A DNA stretch of 64,000 bases, from NCBI RefSeq assembly GCF_017569225.1, contig NZ_CP071868.1, forward strand, positions 248,001 to 312,000. Reading direction: 5' to 3'. The notes beneath the pieces are model-generated. The model was given only the letters and a program-made list of their open reading frames with translations. It did not search any database and was not told the origin of the DNA. The stretch's first letter is position 1, and every line of letters begins with the position of its first letter. The translations under genes were made by a program, and so were the position numbers. Shown here piece after piece: positions 1 to 8,150 of this stretch. The DNA is from Pengzhenrongella sicca. Lineage in GTDB: Bacteria; Actinomycetota; Actinomycetes; Actinomycetales; Cellulomonadaceae.

Positions 1-37
1 CGATGTACCCCGCCCCGCCAGTTACCAGCCACGTCAT
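1..37 (-). CDS. galE: UDP-glucose 4-epimerase GalE, N-terminal fragment
   Basis: Only the first 12 codons lie in the window, running off its left edge. They read MTWLVTGGAGYI followed by the first base of a Gly codon. This is the first beta strand and the NAD-binding TGGxGYIG loop of short-chain dehydrogenase-type sugar epimerases, and is very typical of GalE. GalE interconverts UDP-glucose and UDP-galactose in the cytoplasm. The gene is divergent from the carotenoid operon. A TANNNT box six bases before the ATG suggests a leaderless transcript. Another NAD-dependent sugar epimerase of the same fold cannot be excluded from so short a piece. Confidence 0.7.
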   Translation of the reverse strand, partial: MTWLVTGGAGYI

Positions 38-43
38 GCCGCG

Positions 44-49
44 AGCCTA
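44..49 (-). promoter_or_regulatory. Candidate -10 box of leaderless galE
   Basis: On the minus strand the hexamer TAGGCT sits six bases before the galE ATG. That places a predicted transcription start at or next to the start codon. No Shine-Dalgarno sequence is visible. The TANNNT-N6-ATG layout recurs at several other genes in this window. Confidence 0.4.
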
Positions 50-82
50 CCGACCGGCGCGAGTCACCTCGCTATCCGTGGA

Positions 83-102
83 ATGCTCAGTATGCTGAGT
101 AT
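83..102. promoter_or_regulatory. Palindromic operator candidate before crtE
   Basis: The 20-base element ATGCTCAG-TATG-CTGAGTAT is an inverted repeat with 7 of 8 arm bases matching. It ends 23 bases before the crtE start codon. It contains TATGCT, a plausible -10 box, and no good -35 lies upstream, so expression may need an activator or an alternative sigma factor. Carotenoid operons in related actinobacteria are controlled by MarR-type (CrtR) or MerR-type (LitR) regulators. No such regulator gene is seen in this window. Confidence 0.45.
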
Positions 103-125
103 CAACGAAGGACCGGGGGGCAGGC

Positions 126-1328
126 ATGGTCAAGATCGCACGTTCGGCGGCGTGGCCCGGGGCCACCACGGGGCTTGCCGAGCCCCGCCCGACCGGCGCC
201 CAGCGCACCGCGCTCCGCACCGGGGGGCCGGAGCTCGCCGACCGCGACGCGACCGACTACCCGGCCCCGAACTCGCTCGCGGCGCAGATCGAGCGCGGGC
301 TCGAGCAGGTCGCGCAGGCCCTGGACGCGCACCTGCGGTCCGGGCGCGAGGGCGCCGAGCTGATCGCCCCCGGCTACGGCGCGCTCTGGAGCGCGCTCGC
401 CGACCAGGTCGGCGGCGGCAAGCTGCTGCGGCCGCGGTTGACGCTCGCGGCCTACCTCGGGCTCGGCGGGTCCGACGTCGCCGGGGTGGCCCCGGTCGCC
501 GCGGCCCAGGAGCTGCTCCACACCGCGATGGTCGTGCACGACGACGTGCTCGACCACGACGAGACGCGGCGGGGACGCCCCAACCTCGCCGGGACCCGCC
601 GCGCGGAGCTGACCGCGGCCGGGGTGACGGGCAAGGCCGCCGAGGACCAGGTGCTCGCCGCCGCGCTCCTGGGCGGCGACCTCGCGCTCACGGGCGCGTT
701 CGACCTCATCGCCCACGCGCCGCTCGCCCCCGAGCTGCGGATCGGCGCGATCGAGCTGCTGGTGCGCAGCGTGACCACCACGATCGGCGGCGAGGTGCTC
801 GACGTCGCGGCGCAGCTCGCGGCGCCCACCAACATCGACGCGCTCCTGATCGCCGAGCTCAAGACTGCGGCCTACAGCTGCACGGGCCCGCTCGCGGTCG
901 GCGCGCTGCTCGCCGGCGCCGACGACCGCACGCGCGCGCAGCTCGAGCGGCTGGGCGTCGCGCTCGGCGTGGCGTTCCAGCTCATCGACGACGAGCTCGG
1001 CGTGTTCGGCGACCCCGCCGCGACCGGCAAGTCCGTCCTGTCCGACCTCCGCGAGGGCAAGCGCACCGAGCTCCTGCGGCTGGCCTACCTCGCCGCCGAC
1101 GCCGACGGCCGGGCGGTGCTCGACCGGTACGTCGGCGACCCCGGGCTCGAGGCCGACGGCGCGGCGCGGGTCCGGGCGGTCATCGTGGGCAGCGGGGCGC
1201 TCGAGCGCACCCGCGCGGTCGCGGCCGGCGCGGCGCGCACGGCCCGGGAGATCGCGTGGCAGCTGCCCGCCCCGCTCGCCGCCTACCTGCGCGACCTGAT
1301 CGACCAGCTCGCGGGCAGGGACTGCTGA
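126..1328 (+). CDS. crtE: Geranylgeranyl diphosphate synthase CrtE
   Basis: A 400-residue trans-prenyl diphosphate synthase that should extend FPP or DMAPP with IPP to C20 geranylgeranyl diphosphate, the precursor of phytoene. The first aspartate-rich motif DDVLDHD begins at residue 139. The second, QLIDDELGVFGD, has its Asp pair at 288-289. Both bind the Mg2+-diphosphate. GKLLRPRL in the N-terminal third fits the IPP-binding region. The ATG at 126 is the first in-frame start and lies just after a G-rich ribosome-binding stretch. It is the first gene of a six-gene operon, and its TGA overlaps the crtB ATG by one base. Chain length (C20 rather than C15 or longer) is inferred from the operon. 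Confidence 0.9.
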   Translation: MVKIARSAAWPGATTGLAEPRPTGAQRTALRTGGPELADRDATDYPAPNSLAAQIERGLEQVAQALDAHLRSGREGAELIAPGYGALWSALADQVGGGKLLRPRLTLAAYLGLGGSDVAGVAPVAAAQELLHTAMVVHDDVLDHDETRRGRPNLAGTRRAELTAAGVTGKAAEDQVLAAALLGGDLALTGAFDLIAHAPLAPELRIGAIELLVRSVTTTIGGEVLDVAAQLAAPTNIDALLIAELKTAAYSCTGPLAVGALLAGADDRTRAQLERLGVALGVAFQLIDDELGVFGDPAATGKSVLSDLREGKRTELLRLAYLAADADGRAVLDRYVGDPGLEADGAARVRAVIVGSGALERTRAVAAGAARTAREIAWQLPAPLAAYLRDLIDQLAGRDC

Positions 1329-2185
1329 TGGCGGGCCTGACCGGGCTGGCGCTCTACGACGAGACCGCCGCGCGCGTGAGCCGCGCGGTGCTGGCCGAGT
1401 ACTCGACGTCGTTCGGGCTCGGCACACGCCTGCTCGGGGCGCGCGGGCGGCGGGGGATCGAGGCCGTCTACGCGTTGGTGCGGATCGCCGACGAGATCGT
1501 GGACACCCGTGGCGGCGCCGACGCCGGCGCGCTGCTCGACGAGCTCGAGGAGCAGACGGCGCGCGCGCTGGAGTCCGGCTACTCGACGAACCTCGTCGTG
1601 CACTCGTTCGCGCGCACCGCGCGGCGGACCGGAATCGGCGCGGCCGAGCTCGACCCGTTCTTCGCCTCGATGCGGACGGATCTCACGGTGCGGGTGCACG
1701 ACCAAGCCAGCTACGAGCGCTACGTCTACGGCTCCGCCGAGGTGATCGGGCTGATGTGCCTGGCCGTCTTCCTCGACTCCGCGGCGCGCCCGGGGGTGCC
1801 CGCCCGCCGGCCGGACGCGCGCCTGCGCGCCGGCGCGCGCGCCCTCGGCGCGGCGTTCCAGAAGATCAACTTCCTGCGTGACCTCGGCGCCGACTACGGC
1901 GACCTCGGGCGCAGCTACTTCCCCGGCGTCACCCCCGAGACCCTCGACCAGCCGGCCGTCGACGCGATCCTCGCGGAGATCGCCGCCGACGTCGCGACCG
2001 CCCGGGCGGCGCTGCCGGGCCTGCCGCGCCGGGCCCGCTGGGCGGTCGCTTCGACGCTCGGGCTGTACGAGCGGCTCACCGCCGAGCTCGCCGCGACGCC
2101 GCCCGCGGAGCTCCTGACTCGCCGCGTGCGCGTTTCGGGGCCGCGGAAGCTCGCCGTCGTCGCCCAGTCCATCGGCCGCTCGTGA
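1328..2185 (+). CDS. crtB: Phytoene synthase CrtB
   Basis: A 285-residue squalene/phytoene synthase family protein that condenses two geranylgeranyl diphosphates head-to-head into phytoene. The two Asp-rich substrate motifs are visible: ADEIVDTR near residue 57, and NFLRDLGADYGDLGR in the C-terminal half. The length fits the bacterial family. The start at 1328 is fixed by overlap with the crtE stop (TGATG). The longer open frame upstream is only the crtE region read out of frame. The end overlaps the GTG of crtI by four bases, so translation is coupled. Confidence 0.92.
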   Translation: MAGLTGLALYDETAARVSRAVLAEYSTSFGLGTRLLGARGRRGIEAVYALVRIADEIVDTRGGADAGALLDELEEQTARALESGYSTNLVVHSFARTARRTGIGAAELDPFFASMRTDLTVRVHDQASYERYVYGSAEVIGLMCLAVFLDSAARPGVPARRPDARLRAGARALGAAFQKINFLRDLGADYGDLGRSYFPGVTPETLDQPAVDAILAEIAADVATARAALPGLPRRARWAVASTLGLYERLTAELAATPPAELLTRRVRVSGPRKLAVVAQSIGRS

Positions 2186-3918
2186 CCGCGGTGGCCGAGC
2201 CGTCGGCCGCGCACGACTCCGCCGCCGGCGCGGGCGCTGCCGGGCGCCGCGTCGTGGTCATCGGGGGCGGCATCGCCGGCCTCGCCGCCGCCGCGCTGCT
2301 GGCCCGCGGCGGGGCGAGCGTGACGCTCGTCGAGCGGCACGAGCACGTCGGCGGCCGGGTCGGGACGCTCGAGCTCGACGGCTTCCGGTTTGACACGGGC
2401 CCGTCGTGGTACTTCATGCCCGAGGTGTTCGAGCACTTCTTCGCGCTGTTCGGCGAGCGCATCGAGGACCACCTCGACCTCGAGCGCCTCGACCCCGCCT
2501 ACCGGGTCTTCTTCGAGTCGGCGCCCGGCGGCCCGGCGCAGACCCTCGAGGTCGGGGCCGACCCCGAGGAGAACTGGGCCCGCTTCGACGCGTGGGAGCC
2601 TGGGGCCGGCGAACGGATGCGCGCCTACGCGGCCGAGTCCAGCGAGGCCTACCGCACCGCCCTCGACCACTTCCTGTACACGACCTTCGCCCGCAGCGAC
2701 CGCGCGCTGAGCGCCGACGTGCTGAGGCGGACCCCCACGCTGGCCCGCCTGCTGTCGGAGCACCTCGCGACGCGCGTCGAGCGCACCGTCCAGGACCCCC
2801 GACTGCGGCAGGTGCTCGGGTACCACGCCGTCTTCCTCGGCTCCTCGCCGTACCGCGTCCCGGCGCTCTACTCGCTGATGAGCCACCTCGACCTCGTCGA
2901 CGGCGTCCGCTTCCCGCGCGGCGGCATGTACACGCTCATCGAGGCGATCGAGCGCCTCGCCCGCGCGCAGGGCGTCGAGATCAGGACCGGCGCCGACGTC
3001 GTCGCGATCGAGGTCGACCCGGCACCCCGCTCGGCGCGCAGCCCGCGGCGCACCGGCCTCGCCCGCGGCGTGCGGCTGGCGACCGGCGAGGTGCTGGCGG
3101 CCGACGTCGTCGTCTCCGGCGCCGACCTGCACCACACCGAGACCGCGCTGCTCGCGCCCGAGCACTCCGCCCGGCCCGAGCGGTCGTGGGACCGCAGCGG
3201 GCCCGGCATCTCCGCCCTGCTCGTCATGGCTGGCGTGCGCGGGGAGCTGCCTGAGCTCGCGCACCACTCCCTGTTCTTCACCCGGGACTGGCCGGGCAAC
3301 TTCGACGACCTGCTCGGTTCCGGGCCCGCGAGCCCGGTCGGGTCGCTGCACGTGCCGGAGGTCGGGTCGATCTACGTGTCCCGGACGACCGCCACCGATC
3401 CGGCCGCCGCGCCTCCCGGCCACGAGAACCTGTTCCTGCTCGTGCCGTTCCCCGCCGACCCCACGCTCGGCTCGGCCGACGGCTCGGGCCCCGACTCGCG
3501 CGCCGCGCTCGAGGCGCACGCCGACCGCTACCTCGACCAGGTCGGGCAGTGGGCCGGGATCCCGGGCCTGCGGGAGCGCGTGGTGACCCGCCGCGTCGTC
3601 GGGCCCGCCGACTTCGCCAACGACTTCTCGGCCTGGCGCGGCGGCGCCCTCGGCATGGAGCACACGCTGCGCCAGAGCGCGATGTTCCGGCCCGGGAACG
3701 TCTCGCCCCGCGTGCCGAACCTGCTGTACGTCGGCGGCGGCACGATCCCCGGCGTCGGCCTGCCGATGTGCCTGATCAGCGCCGAGCTCGTCGCGAAGCG
3801 GCTGCTCGGGGAGACCTCCGCGAGCCCGCTGCCGGCGCCGCTGCGCCCCGGCTTCCTCGCCGCCGCGCGGGCGCGGGGGTTGTGGCCCGGCGCGGCGACC
3901 CGGGCCGCCCGCCGGTGA
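2182..3918 (+). CDS. crtI: Phytoene desaturase CrtI
   Basis: A 578-residue FAD-dependent desaturase that should turn phytoene into lycopene. The Rossmann signature VVVIGGGIAGLAAAALLA lies near residues 24-41, followed by the flavin-contact segment HVGGRVGTLELDGFRFDTGPS. The C-terminal carotenoid-desaturase signature is present as LYVGGGTIPGVGLPMCLISAE. It starts with GTG in a GTGA overlap with crtB and ends in a GTGA overlap with crtYe. The roughly 20-residue Ala/Gly-rich N-terminal extension before the Rossmann fold is slightly longer than usual. Confidence 0.92.
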   Translation: MTAVAEPSAAHDSAAGAGAAGRRVVVIGGGIAGLAAAALLARGGASVTLVERHEHVGGRVGTLELDGFRFDTGPSWYFMPEVFEHFFALFGERIEDHLDLERLDPAYRVFFESAPGGPAQTLEVGADPEENWARFDAWEPGAGERMRAYAAESSEAYRTALDHFLYTTFARSDRALSADVLRRTPTLARLLSEHLATRVERTVQDPRLRQVLGYHAVFLGSSPYRVPALYSLMSHLDLVDGVRFPRGGMYTLIEAIERLARAQGVEIRTGADVVAIEVDPAPRSARSPRRTGLARGVRLATGEVLAADVVVSGADLHHTETALLAPEHSARPERSWDRSGPGISALLVMAGVRGELPELAHHSLFFTRDWPGNFDDLLGSGPASPVGSLHVPEVGSIYVSRTTATDPAAAPPGHENLFLLVPFPADPTLGSADGSGPDSRAALEAHADRYLDQVGQWAGIPGLRERVVTRRVVGPADFANDFSAWRGGALGMEHTLRQSAMFRPGNVSPRVPNLLYVGGGTIPGVGLPMCLISAELVAKRLLGETSASPLPAPLRPGFLAAARARGLWPGAATRAARR

Positions 3919-4265
3919 TCCGCTTCGCGTACCTGGGCGCCCTCGCGGTGTCGCTCGGCGGGCTCGCGCTGCTCGACCACCGGTTCCGGCTCGCGTTCTG
4001 GGCGCACGGGCGCCGGGCGGCCGCGTGCGTGCTGACCGGCGTCGTCGGATTCCTCGCCTGGGACGGCGCGGGGCTCGCCCTCGGCATCTTCGCCCGCGGC
4101 GACAGTCCGCACATGACCGGGCTGCTGCTCGCGCCCGAGCTGCCGGTCGAGGAGCCGTTCTTCCTCGCCCTGCTCTGTTACACGACGCTGCTCGTGTGGC
4201 TCGCCCTGGACCGGCGCGGTCGGTCGGCGCGGTCGGCTCGCGCGCCGCGGAGGGCGGATCGATGA
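3915..4265 (+). CDS. crtYe: Carotenoid (C50) cyclase subunit CrtYe-like
   Basis: A 116-residue hydrophobic protein with about three membrane helices. It is the first half of the heterodimeric lycopene/C50 carotenoid cyclases found in actinobacteria. The motif ELPVEEPFF near residue 75 matches the conserved PxEE(x)FF segment of the CrtYc/CrtYd and CrtYe/CrtYf families. It begins with GTG overlapping the crtI stop and ends overlapping the crtYf ATG. With CrtYf it should form epsilon, beta or gamma rings on flavuxanthin-type intermediates in the membrane. The ring type cannot be read from the sequence. Confidence 0.85.
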   Translation: MIRFAYLGALAVSLGGLALLDHRFRLAFWAHGRRAAACVLTGVVGFLAWDGAGLALGIFARGDSPHMTGLLLAPELPVEEPFFLALLCYTTLLVWLALDRRGRSARSARAPRRADR

Positions 4266-4588
4266 CGAACGCGCTGCTCAACCTGGCCGTGCTCGCGGCG
4301 CTGATCCTCGGGCTGGGGCGGCACCTGCGGGGGCTGCGCGCCGGCCCGATCGTGGGGGCCGCCGTGGTGCTGGTCGCGATGACGGCGGTGTTCGACACGG
4401 TGATGATCGGGGTCGGGCTCTACGTCTACGACCCCGACCGCATCCTCGGGGTGTACGTCGCGGGAGCTCCCCTCGAGGACTTCGCCTACCCGCTCGCCGC
4501 CGCGATCGCGATGCCCGCGCTCTGGACGCTCTTCGGGGCCCGGGAGCGACGGGCCCCGGGTGAGCCCGGCGGGAGCGGGCCGACGTGA
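4262..4588 (+). CDS. crtYf: Carotenoid (C50) cyclase subunit CrtYf-like
   Basis: A 108-residue integral membrane protein, the second subunit of the heterodimeric cyclase. The signature GAPLEDFAYPL near residue 71 corresponds to the conserved PxE(D/E)FxF(Y) motif of this subunit. The preceding segment GLYVYDPDRILGVYV is also typical. The ATG at 4262 overlaps the crtYe stop (ATGA), and the stop overlaps the GTG of crtEb, so the two subunits are likely made in equal amounts by coupled translation. Confidence 0.85.
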   Translation: MTNALLNLAVLAALILGLGRHLRGLRAGPIVGAAVVLVAMTAVFDTVMIGVGLYVYDPDRILGVYVAGAPLEDFAYPLAAAIAMPALWTLFGARERRAPGEPGGSGPT

Positions 4589-5493
4589 GCGGCCGCGCGT
4601 CGACCACCCGCGCCGCGGCCCTGCGCTCGATCGTCGCGGCGTCGCGGCCGTTCTCCTGGGTCAACACCGCCTACCCGTTCGCGGCGGGCTACCTGCTCGC
4701 CACGGGGGGCCGGGTCGACGTCGCGCTCGTGGTCGGGACGGTCTACTTCCTCGGCCCGTACAACCTGCTGATGTACGGGATCAACGACGTCTTCGACTAC
4801 GCCTCCGACCTGCTCAACCCGCGCAAGGGCGGGATCGAGGGCGCGCTCGCCGACCCGGCCACGGCGCGCTCGGAGCACCGGCGCATCCTGTGGGCGTGCG
4901 CTGCGACGAACCTGCCGCTGCTCGGCTGGCTGCTCGCGCTCGGCGACGCGGCCGCGGGCGCGGTCCTCGCGCTCGTCGTCTTCCTCGTCGTCGCGTACTC
5001 GGCGCCGGGGCTGCGCTTCAAGGAGCGCCCGGGGCTGGACTCCGCGACGTCGGCGATGCACTTCGTCGGCCCGCTGCTGTACGCGCTCGTGCTCGTCGGC
5101 GCGGACCTGACCGCGCCGAGCGTGTGGCCGGTGCTCGTCGCGTTCTTCCTGTGGGGGATGGCCTCGCACGCCTTCGGCGCGGTGCAGGACGTGCGGGCCG
5201 ACCGGGCCGGCGGGATCGCGTCGGTCGCGACGGCGGTGGGCGCCCACGCGACCGTCGTCGCGGCGACCGTCGGCTACCTCGCGGCCGCGGCGGTGCTGCT
5301 CGTCGTGCCGTGGCCCGGCTCGCTCACGGCCCTGGCGCCGCTGCCGTACGCGGTCAACGCGGCGAGCTTCTGGTCCGTGCGGGACGCGGACTGCGAACGC
5401 GCCAACCGGGGCTGGCGCCGGTTCCTCTGGCTCAATCTCGTGACCGGTTTCGCCGTCACGATGGTGCTCATCGCCGTCGCCCGGACGGCCTGA
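4585..5493 (+). CDS. crtEb: Lycopene elongase CrtEb (UbiA-type prenyltransferase)
   Basis: A 302-residue membrane prenyltransferase of the UbiA superfamily. It adds two C5 units to lycopene, giving the C50 skeleton (flavuxanthin or nonaflavuxanthin). The first Asp-rich motif is NDVFDYASD near residue 70. The second is QDVRADRAGG near residue 202. About eight membrane helices are visible. It is the last gene of the crt operon. The set crtE-B-I-Ye-Yf-Eb has the same cyclase-before-elongase order as the decaprenoxanthin cluster of Corynebacterium glutamicum and differs from the Micrococcus sarcinaxanthin order. A strong hairpin follows 45 bases downstream. Confidence 0.9.
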   Translation: MSGRASTTRAAALRSIVAASRPFSWVNTAYPFAAGYLLATGGRVDVALVVGTVYFLGPYNLLMYGINDVFDYASDLLNPRKGGIEGALADPATARSEHRRILWACAATNLPLLGWLLALGDAAAGAVLALVVFLVVAYSAPGLRFKERPGLDSATSAMHFVGPLLYALVLVGADLTAPSVWPVLVAFFLWGMASHAFGAVQDVRADRAGGIASVATAVGAHATVVAATVGYLAAAAVLLVVPWPGSLTALAPLPYAVNAASFWSVRDADCERANRGWRRFLWLNLVTGFAVTMVLIAVARTA

Positions 5494-5500
5494 GCCGCGC

Positions 5501-5535
5501 GCGCGATCGTCCTACGCGCTACGCGCGATCGTCCT
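5501..5535. repeat. Two direct copies of a 13-bp word after crtEb
   Basis: GCGCGATCGTCCT occurs at 5501-5513 and again at 5523-5535, a 22-base period. The pair sits in the short gap between the crtEb stop and the terminator hairpin. Its role is unknown. Confidence 0.6.
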
Positions 5536-5538
5536 GTG

Positions 5539-5585
5539 CACGACGCCGCCCGCCGACGCTGATGCGTCGGCGGGCGGCGGTCGTG
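5539..5585. terminator. Strong bidirectional hairpin between crtEb and glsB-type gene
   Basis: Positions 5545-5559 and 5564-5578 form a perfect 15-bp stem around the tetraloop TGAT. The stem continues as CACGAC/GTCGTG outside a single bulged G. It lies between convergent genes and can terminate both. No U-run follows, as is usual for high-GC actinobacteria. Confidence 0.75.
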
Positions 5586-5598
5586 CGTGGGGCTCAGC

Positions 5599-5871
5599 TC
5601 AGGCGCGGCTGCGGCCGCTGGTCAGGCGAGCGGCCAGGGTCACGCCGACGACGGCGAGCACGACCTGGAAGAGCAGTTCGATCCAGTCGATCCCGCCGGT
5701 GTCCGACGACGCGACCGCGTTGGCGAGCGCGGTGCCCAGGAGCGCCGCGACGATGCCGACGACGATCGTCAGCAGGATCGAGATGTTCTGCTTGCCCGGG
5801 GCGAAGAGACGGCCAAGTGCGCCGATGATCGCGCCGATGATGATGGCTGTGATGATTCCGCTGACGCTCAT
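5599..5871 (-). CDS. GlsB/YeaQ/YmgE family membrane protein
   Basis: A 90-residue protein with three hydrophobic segments rich in Gly, Ile and Ala (IITAIIIGAIIGALGRL near the N terminus, two more from residue 30). The length and the GAIIGALGRLF...PG pattern match the transglycosylase-associated/GlsB stress-response family of small membrane proteins. Their biochemical role is not firmly known; expression often rises under general stress. The C terminus is short and basic (RLTSGRSRA). It is divergent from the mechanosensitive channel gene and convergent with the crt operon. Confidence 0.8.
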   Translation of the reverse strand: MSVSGIITAIIIGAIIGALGRLFAPGKQNISILLTIVVGIVAALLGTALANAVASSDTGGIDWIELLFQVVLAVVGVTLAARLTSGRSRA

Positions 5872-6061
5872 GTCTGGTCCTCCCGTGACGTGTGAGGGCC
5901 GAGTTCGACCTCCGAGTCGGAAACGCTATTGCCGGATCCGCGGGTCCGCATCTCGGGCAGGACGGGGCAATCTGCGGTATGAGGACCGGGTGCAGCGTGC
6001 CCTCGCGGCCGCGGTGCTGCGGCCCTGACCTGGGCTGGAACCGCCCCCGACGCGCTGCGTC

Positions 6062-6067
6062 TAGCCT
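6062..6067 (+). promoter_or_regulatory. Candidate -10 box of leaderless mscS-type gene
   Basis: TAGCCT lies six bases before the ATG at 6074, with no Shine-Dalgarno sequence between them. This fits an actinobacterial leaderless promoter. Confidence 0.4.
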
Positions 6068-6073
6068 GGGCAG

Positions 6074-7609
6074 ATGCTCCGAACCGAAGTTGTGGACGAA
6101 GCCGTAGGAGTCGCCGGGCCGATCGTTGCGGTGGTCGGGGCCGCCGTCCTCGCCTTCGTGCTTGCGAGCCTGATCTCCGCCGTCGTGCGGTCGATGGCGC
6201 GCCGGTCGAACCTCGCCCTCGACCTCATCAAGCGGGCCCGGCGGCCGCTGCGCGCGGTGCTCATCATCGCGGCGGTCTGGATCGCCCTGCGGCTGTCGAC
6301 GGACTCGGCGCCGTGGCGGGTCACGGTCGAGCACGCGCTGCTCATCGGCCTCATCGTCGCGGTCGCGTTCCTTATCGGCGCGCTCGCCTTCGTGGTCGAG
6401 GACGCCGCGCTGGCGCGGTACCGGATGGACGTGCCCGACAACCGGCACGCCCGTCGGGTCCGCACCCAGATCACCGTGCTGCGCCGGCTGACCGTCGTGA
6501 TCCTCGCGTTCTGCGCCATCGCGGGGGTGCTGATGACGTTCCCGAGCGCCCAGGCTGCCGGCGCGAGCCTGTTCGCCTCCGCCGGCGTGATCTCGATCGT
6601 CGCCGGCCTCGCCGCGCAGAGCTCCCTCGCGAACGTGTTCGCCGGGCTCCAGCTCGCGTTCACCGACGCGATCCGGGTCGACGACGTCGTCATCGTCGAG
6701 GGCGAGTGGGGCCGGATCGAGGAGATCACGATGACCTACGTCGTCGTGCACGTGTGGGACGACCGGCGGCTCATCGTGCCGTCCACGCACTTCACGACGA
6801 CGCCCTTCCAGAACTGGACCCGCCGGGACGCGAACCTGCTCGGCACCGTCGAGTTCGACCTCGACTGGTCCGTGCCCGTGACCCCGATGCGGGCCGAGCT
6901 GACGCGGCTGCTGGACGAGAGCGGCGACCTGTGGGACCACCGGGTCGGCATCCTGCAGGTCACGGAGGCCACCGGCGGGTTCGTCCAGGTCCGGGCGCTC
7001 GCGAGCGCGATCGACGCGCCGACGCTGTTCGACCTGCGGTGCTACGTGCGCGAGGGCCTGGTGGACTGGCTGCAGCGCGAGCAGCCGGCGGCCCTGCCCC
7101 GGACCCGCATCGAGGGGATGGCCGACGTCGCCCCGCGCGCCACGCCGCCCGCCGTGCGGCCCGCCCTGCCCGCGCCTTCGGCACCTTCTCTGCCCGCGCC
7201 GCCGGTGCCCGTCGAGAACCCGCCAGCCGACGTCGTCGGCGGCGACGTCGCGCCGACGCCCGTCGCGCCGACGCCCGACGTGCCAACGCCCGACGTGCCG
7301 ACGCCCGACGTGCCGACGCCCGACGTGCCGGCCCCGACCGCGACGTTCCCCGTCACCCCGCCCGACCTTGCCGATGCCCCCGTGCGCCGCAGCGCGATGC
7401 GGGCGCCGTCGTCGGCCGACACCGTCCGGATCGCGACCCACAACGACGCCCGCCTGTTCACGGGCAGCATCGACGCCCTTGAGCGGGCGCAAGCCTTCGG
7501 CGGCCCCGGCCGAGAGGTGCTCGACGAGCGCGAGCAGACCGCCGAGCGGGCGCTCGGGCAGACCGGCGAGACGGCTAAAGCCGAGGCAAAGGAACCGCCG
7601 CGCCGTTGA
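6074..7609 (+). CDS. MscS-family mechanosensitive ion channel
   Basis: A 511-residue protein that should open as a pressure-release channel during hypo-osmotic shock. Three to four membrane helices occupy residues 15-165. The pore helix and following beta domain are recognisable in the segment SVAG/IVAGLAAQSSLANVFAG and in DDVVIVEGEWGRIEEITMTYVVV. The latter is the classic MscS_2nd beta-domain signature. After the channel core comes a long, probably cytoplasmic tail of about 170 residues. It is rich in Pro and Ala and contains the tandem PTPDV units encoded by 12-base repeats at about 7260-7330. The tail is dispensable in most MscS proteins and may be a linker or interaction segment. Confidence 0.88.
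   Translation: MLRTEVVDEAVGVAGPIVAVVGAAVLAFVLASLISAVVRSMARRSNLALDLIKRARRPLRAVLIIAAVWIALRLSTDSAPWRVTVEHALLIGLIVAVAFLIGALAFVVEDAALARYRMDVPDNRHARRVRTQITVLRRLTVVILAFCAIAGVLMTFPSAQAAGASLFASAGVISIVAGLAAQSSLANVFAGLQLAFTDAIRVDDVVIVEGEWGRIEEITMTYVVVHVWDDRRLIVPSTHFTTTPFQNWTRRDANLLGTVEFDLDWSVPVTPMRAELTRLLDESGDLWDHRVGILQVTEATGGFVQVRALASAIDAPTLFDLRCYVREGLVDWLQREQPAALPRTRIEGMADVAPRATPPAVRPALPAPSAPSLPAPPVPVENPPADVVGGDVAPTPVAPTPDVPTPDVPTPDVPTPDVPAPTATFPVTPPDLADAPVRRSAMRAPSSADTVRIATHNDARLFTGSIDALERAQAFGGPGREVLDEREQTAERALGQTGETAKAEAKEPPRR
7262..7331 (+). repeat. In-frame 12-bp tandem repeat coding PTPDV units
   Basis: The 12-base unit ACGCCCGACGTG with small variants recurs four to five times in the tail of the MscS-type gene. 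It gives consecutive TPDV-P units. Copy number can change by slippage without shifting the frame. Confidence 0.65.
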
Positions 7610-7762
7610 CGCTGCGGGCGCTCAGCAGGCGGGTTTTGGCCTCATGATTTGCATCTGGGGCCTGAACTTGTGACGGTGGTGGGGACCGAAGGCGCCCGCC
7701 GGTCCCGAATTCGGGGACGTGGCCGGGGCGCCGCAAGCCGGCAATCCCACCAGGAGCAATCC

Positions 7763-8044
7763 ATGCTGACCCTGACCGAGAACGCCCGCACGACCGTTGA
7801 TGGCCTCACCACCGAGGCCGGCCTGCCCGATGGCGGCGGCCTGCGCATCGCCGCCTCCGCCGCCGAGGACGGCGGCTTCGACCTCGCACTCGTCGCTGAG
7901 CCCGCCCCGGGCGACGCCGTCGTCCAGTCCGGCACGACCAAGGTCTTCCTCGAGCCGGCGGCATCCGACGCGCTCGCGGACCACGAGCTCGACGCCGACC
8001 CGGCGCAGCCCGGCACGAGCTTCACGGTCGTCCCGCAGGCCTGA
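7763..8044 (+). CDS. HesB/IscA-like protein lacking the cluster cysteines
   Basis: A 93-residue protein. The opening MLTLTENARTTVDGL, the GLRI strand and the VFLEPAASDALADHELD segment follow the A-type Fe-S carrier (HesB/IscA) fold. In true carriers the last segment reads V-x-V/D-x-x-S/A-x-x-L-x-G-x-x-I/L-D. The three conserved cysteines of Fe-S carriers are absent; the protein has no Cys at all. It therefore probably cannot hold a cluster. Relatives in actinobacteria are often labelled adhesin or HesB-like. The ATG at 7763 follows the ribosome-binding site AGGAG by seven bases; longer in-frame starts upstream lack one. Role unknown. Confidence 0.7.
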   Translation: MLTLTENARTTVDGLTTEAGLPDGGGLRIAASAAEDGGFDLALVAEPAPGDAVVQSGTTKVFLEPAASDALADHELDADPAQPGTSFTVVPQA

Positions 8045-8150
8045 CGCCTACTGGCAAGTCCGGCTCGGCCCGGAGGCCGCCCGCAGCGAAAGCCGCGGGC
8101 GGCCTCCGCTGCGTCTGCGGGCGCTGCCGAACCGGGAGCGGATCGATGGG

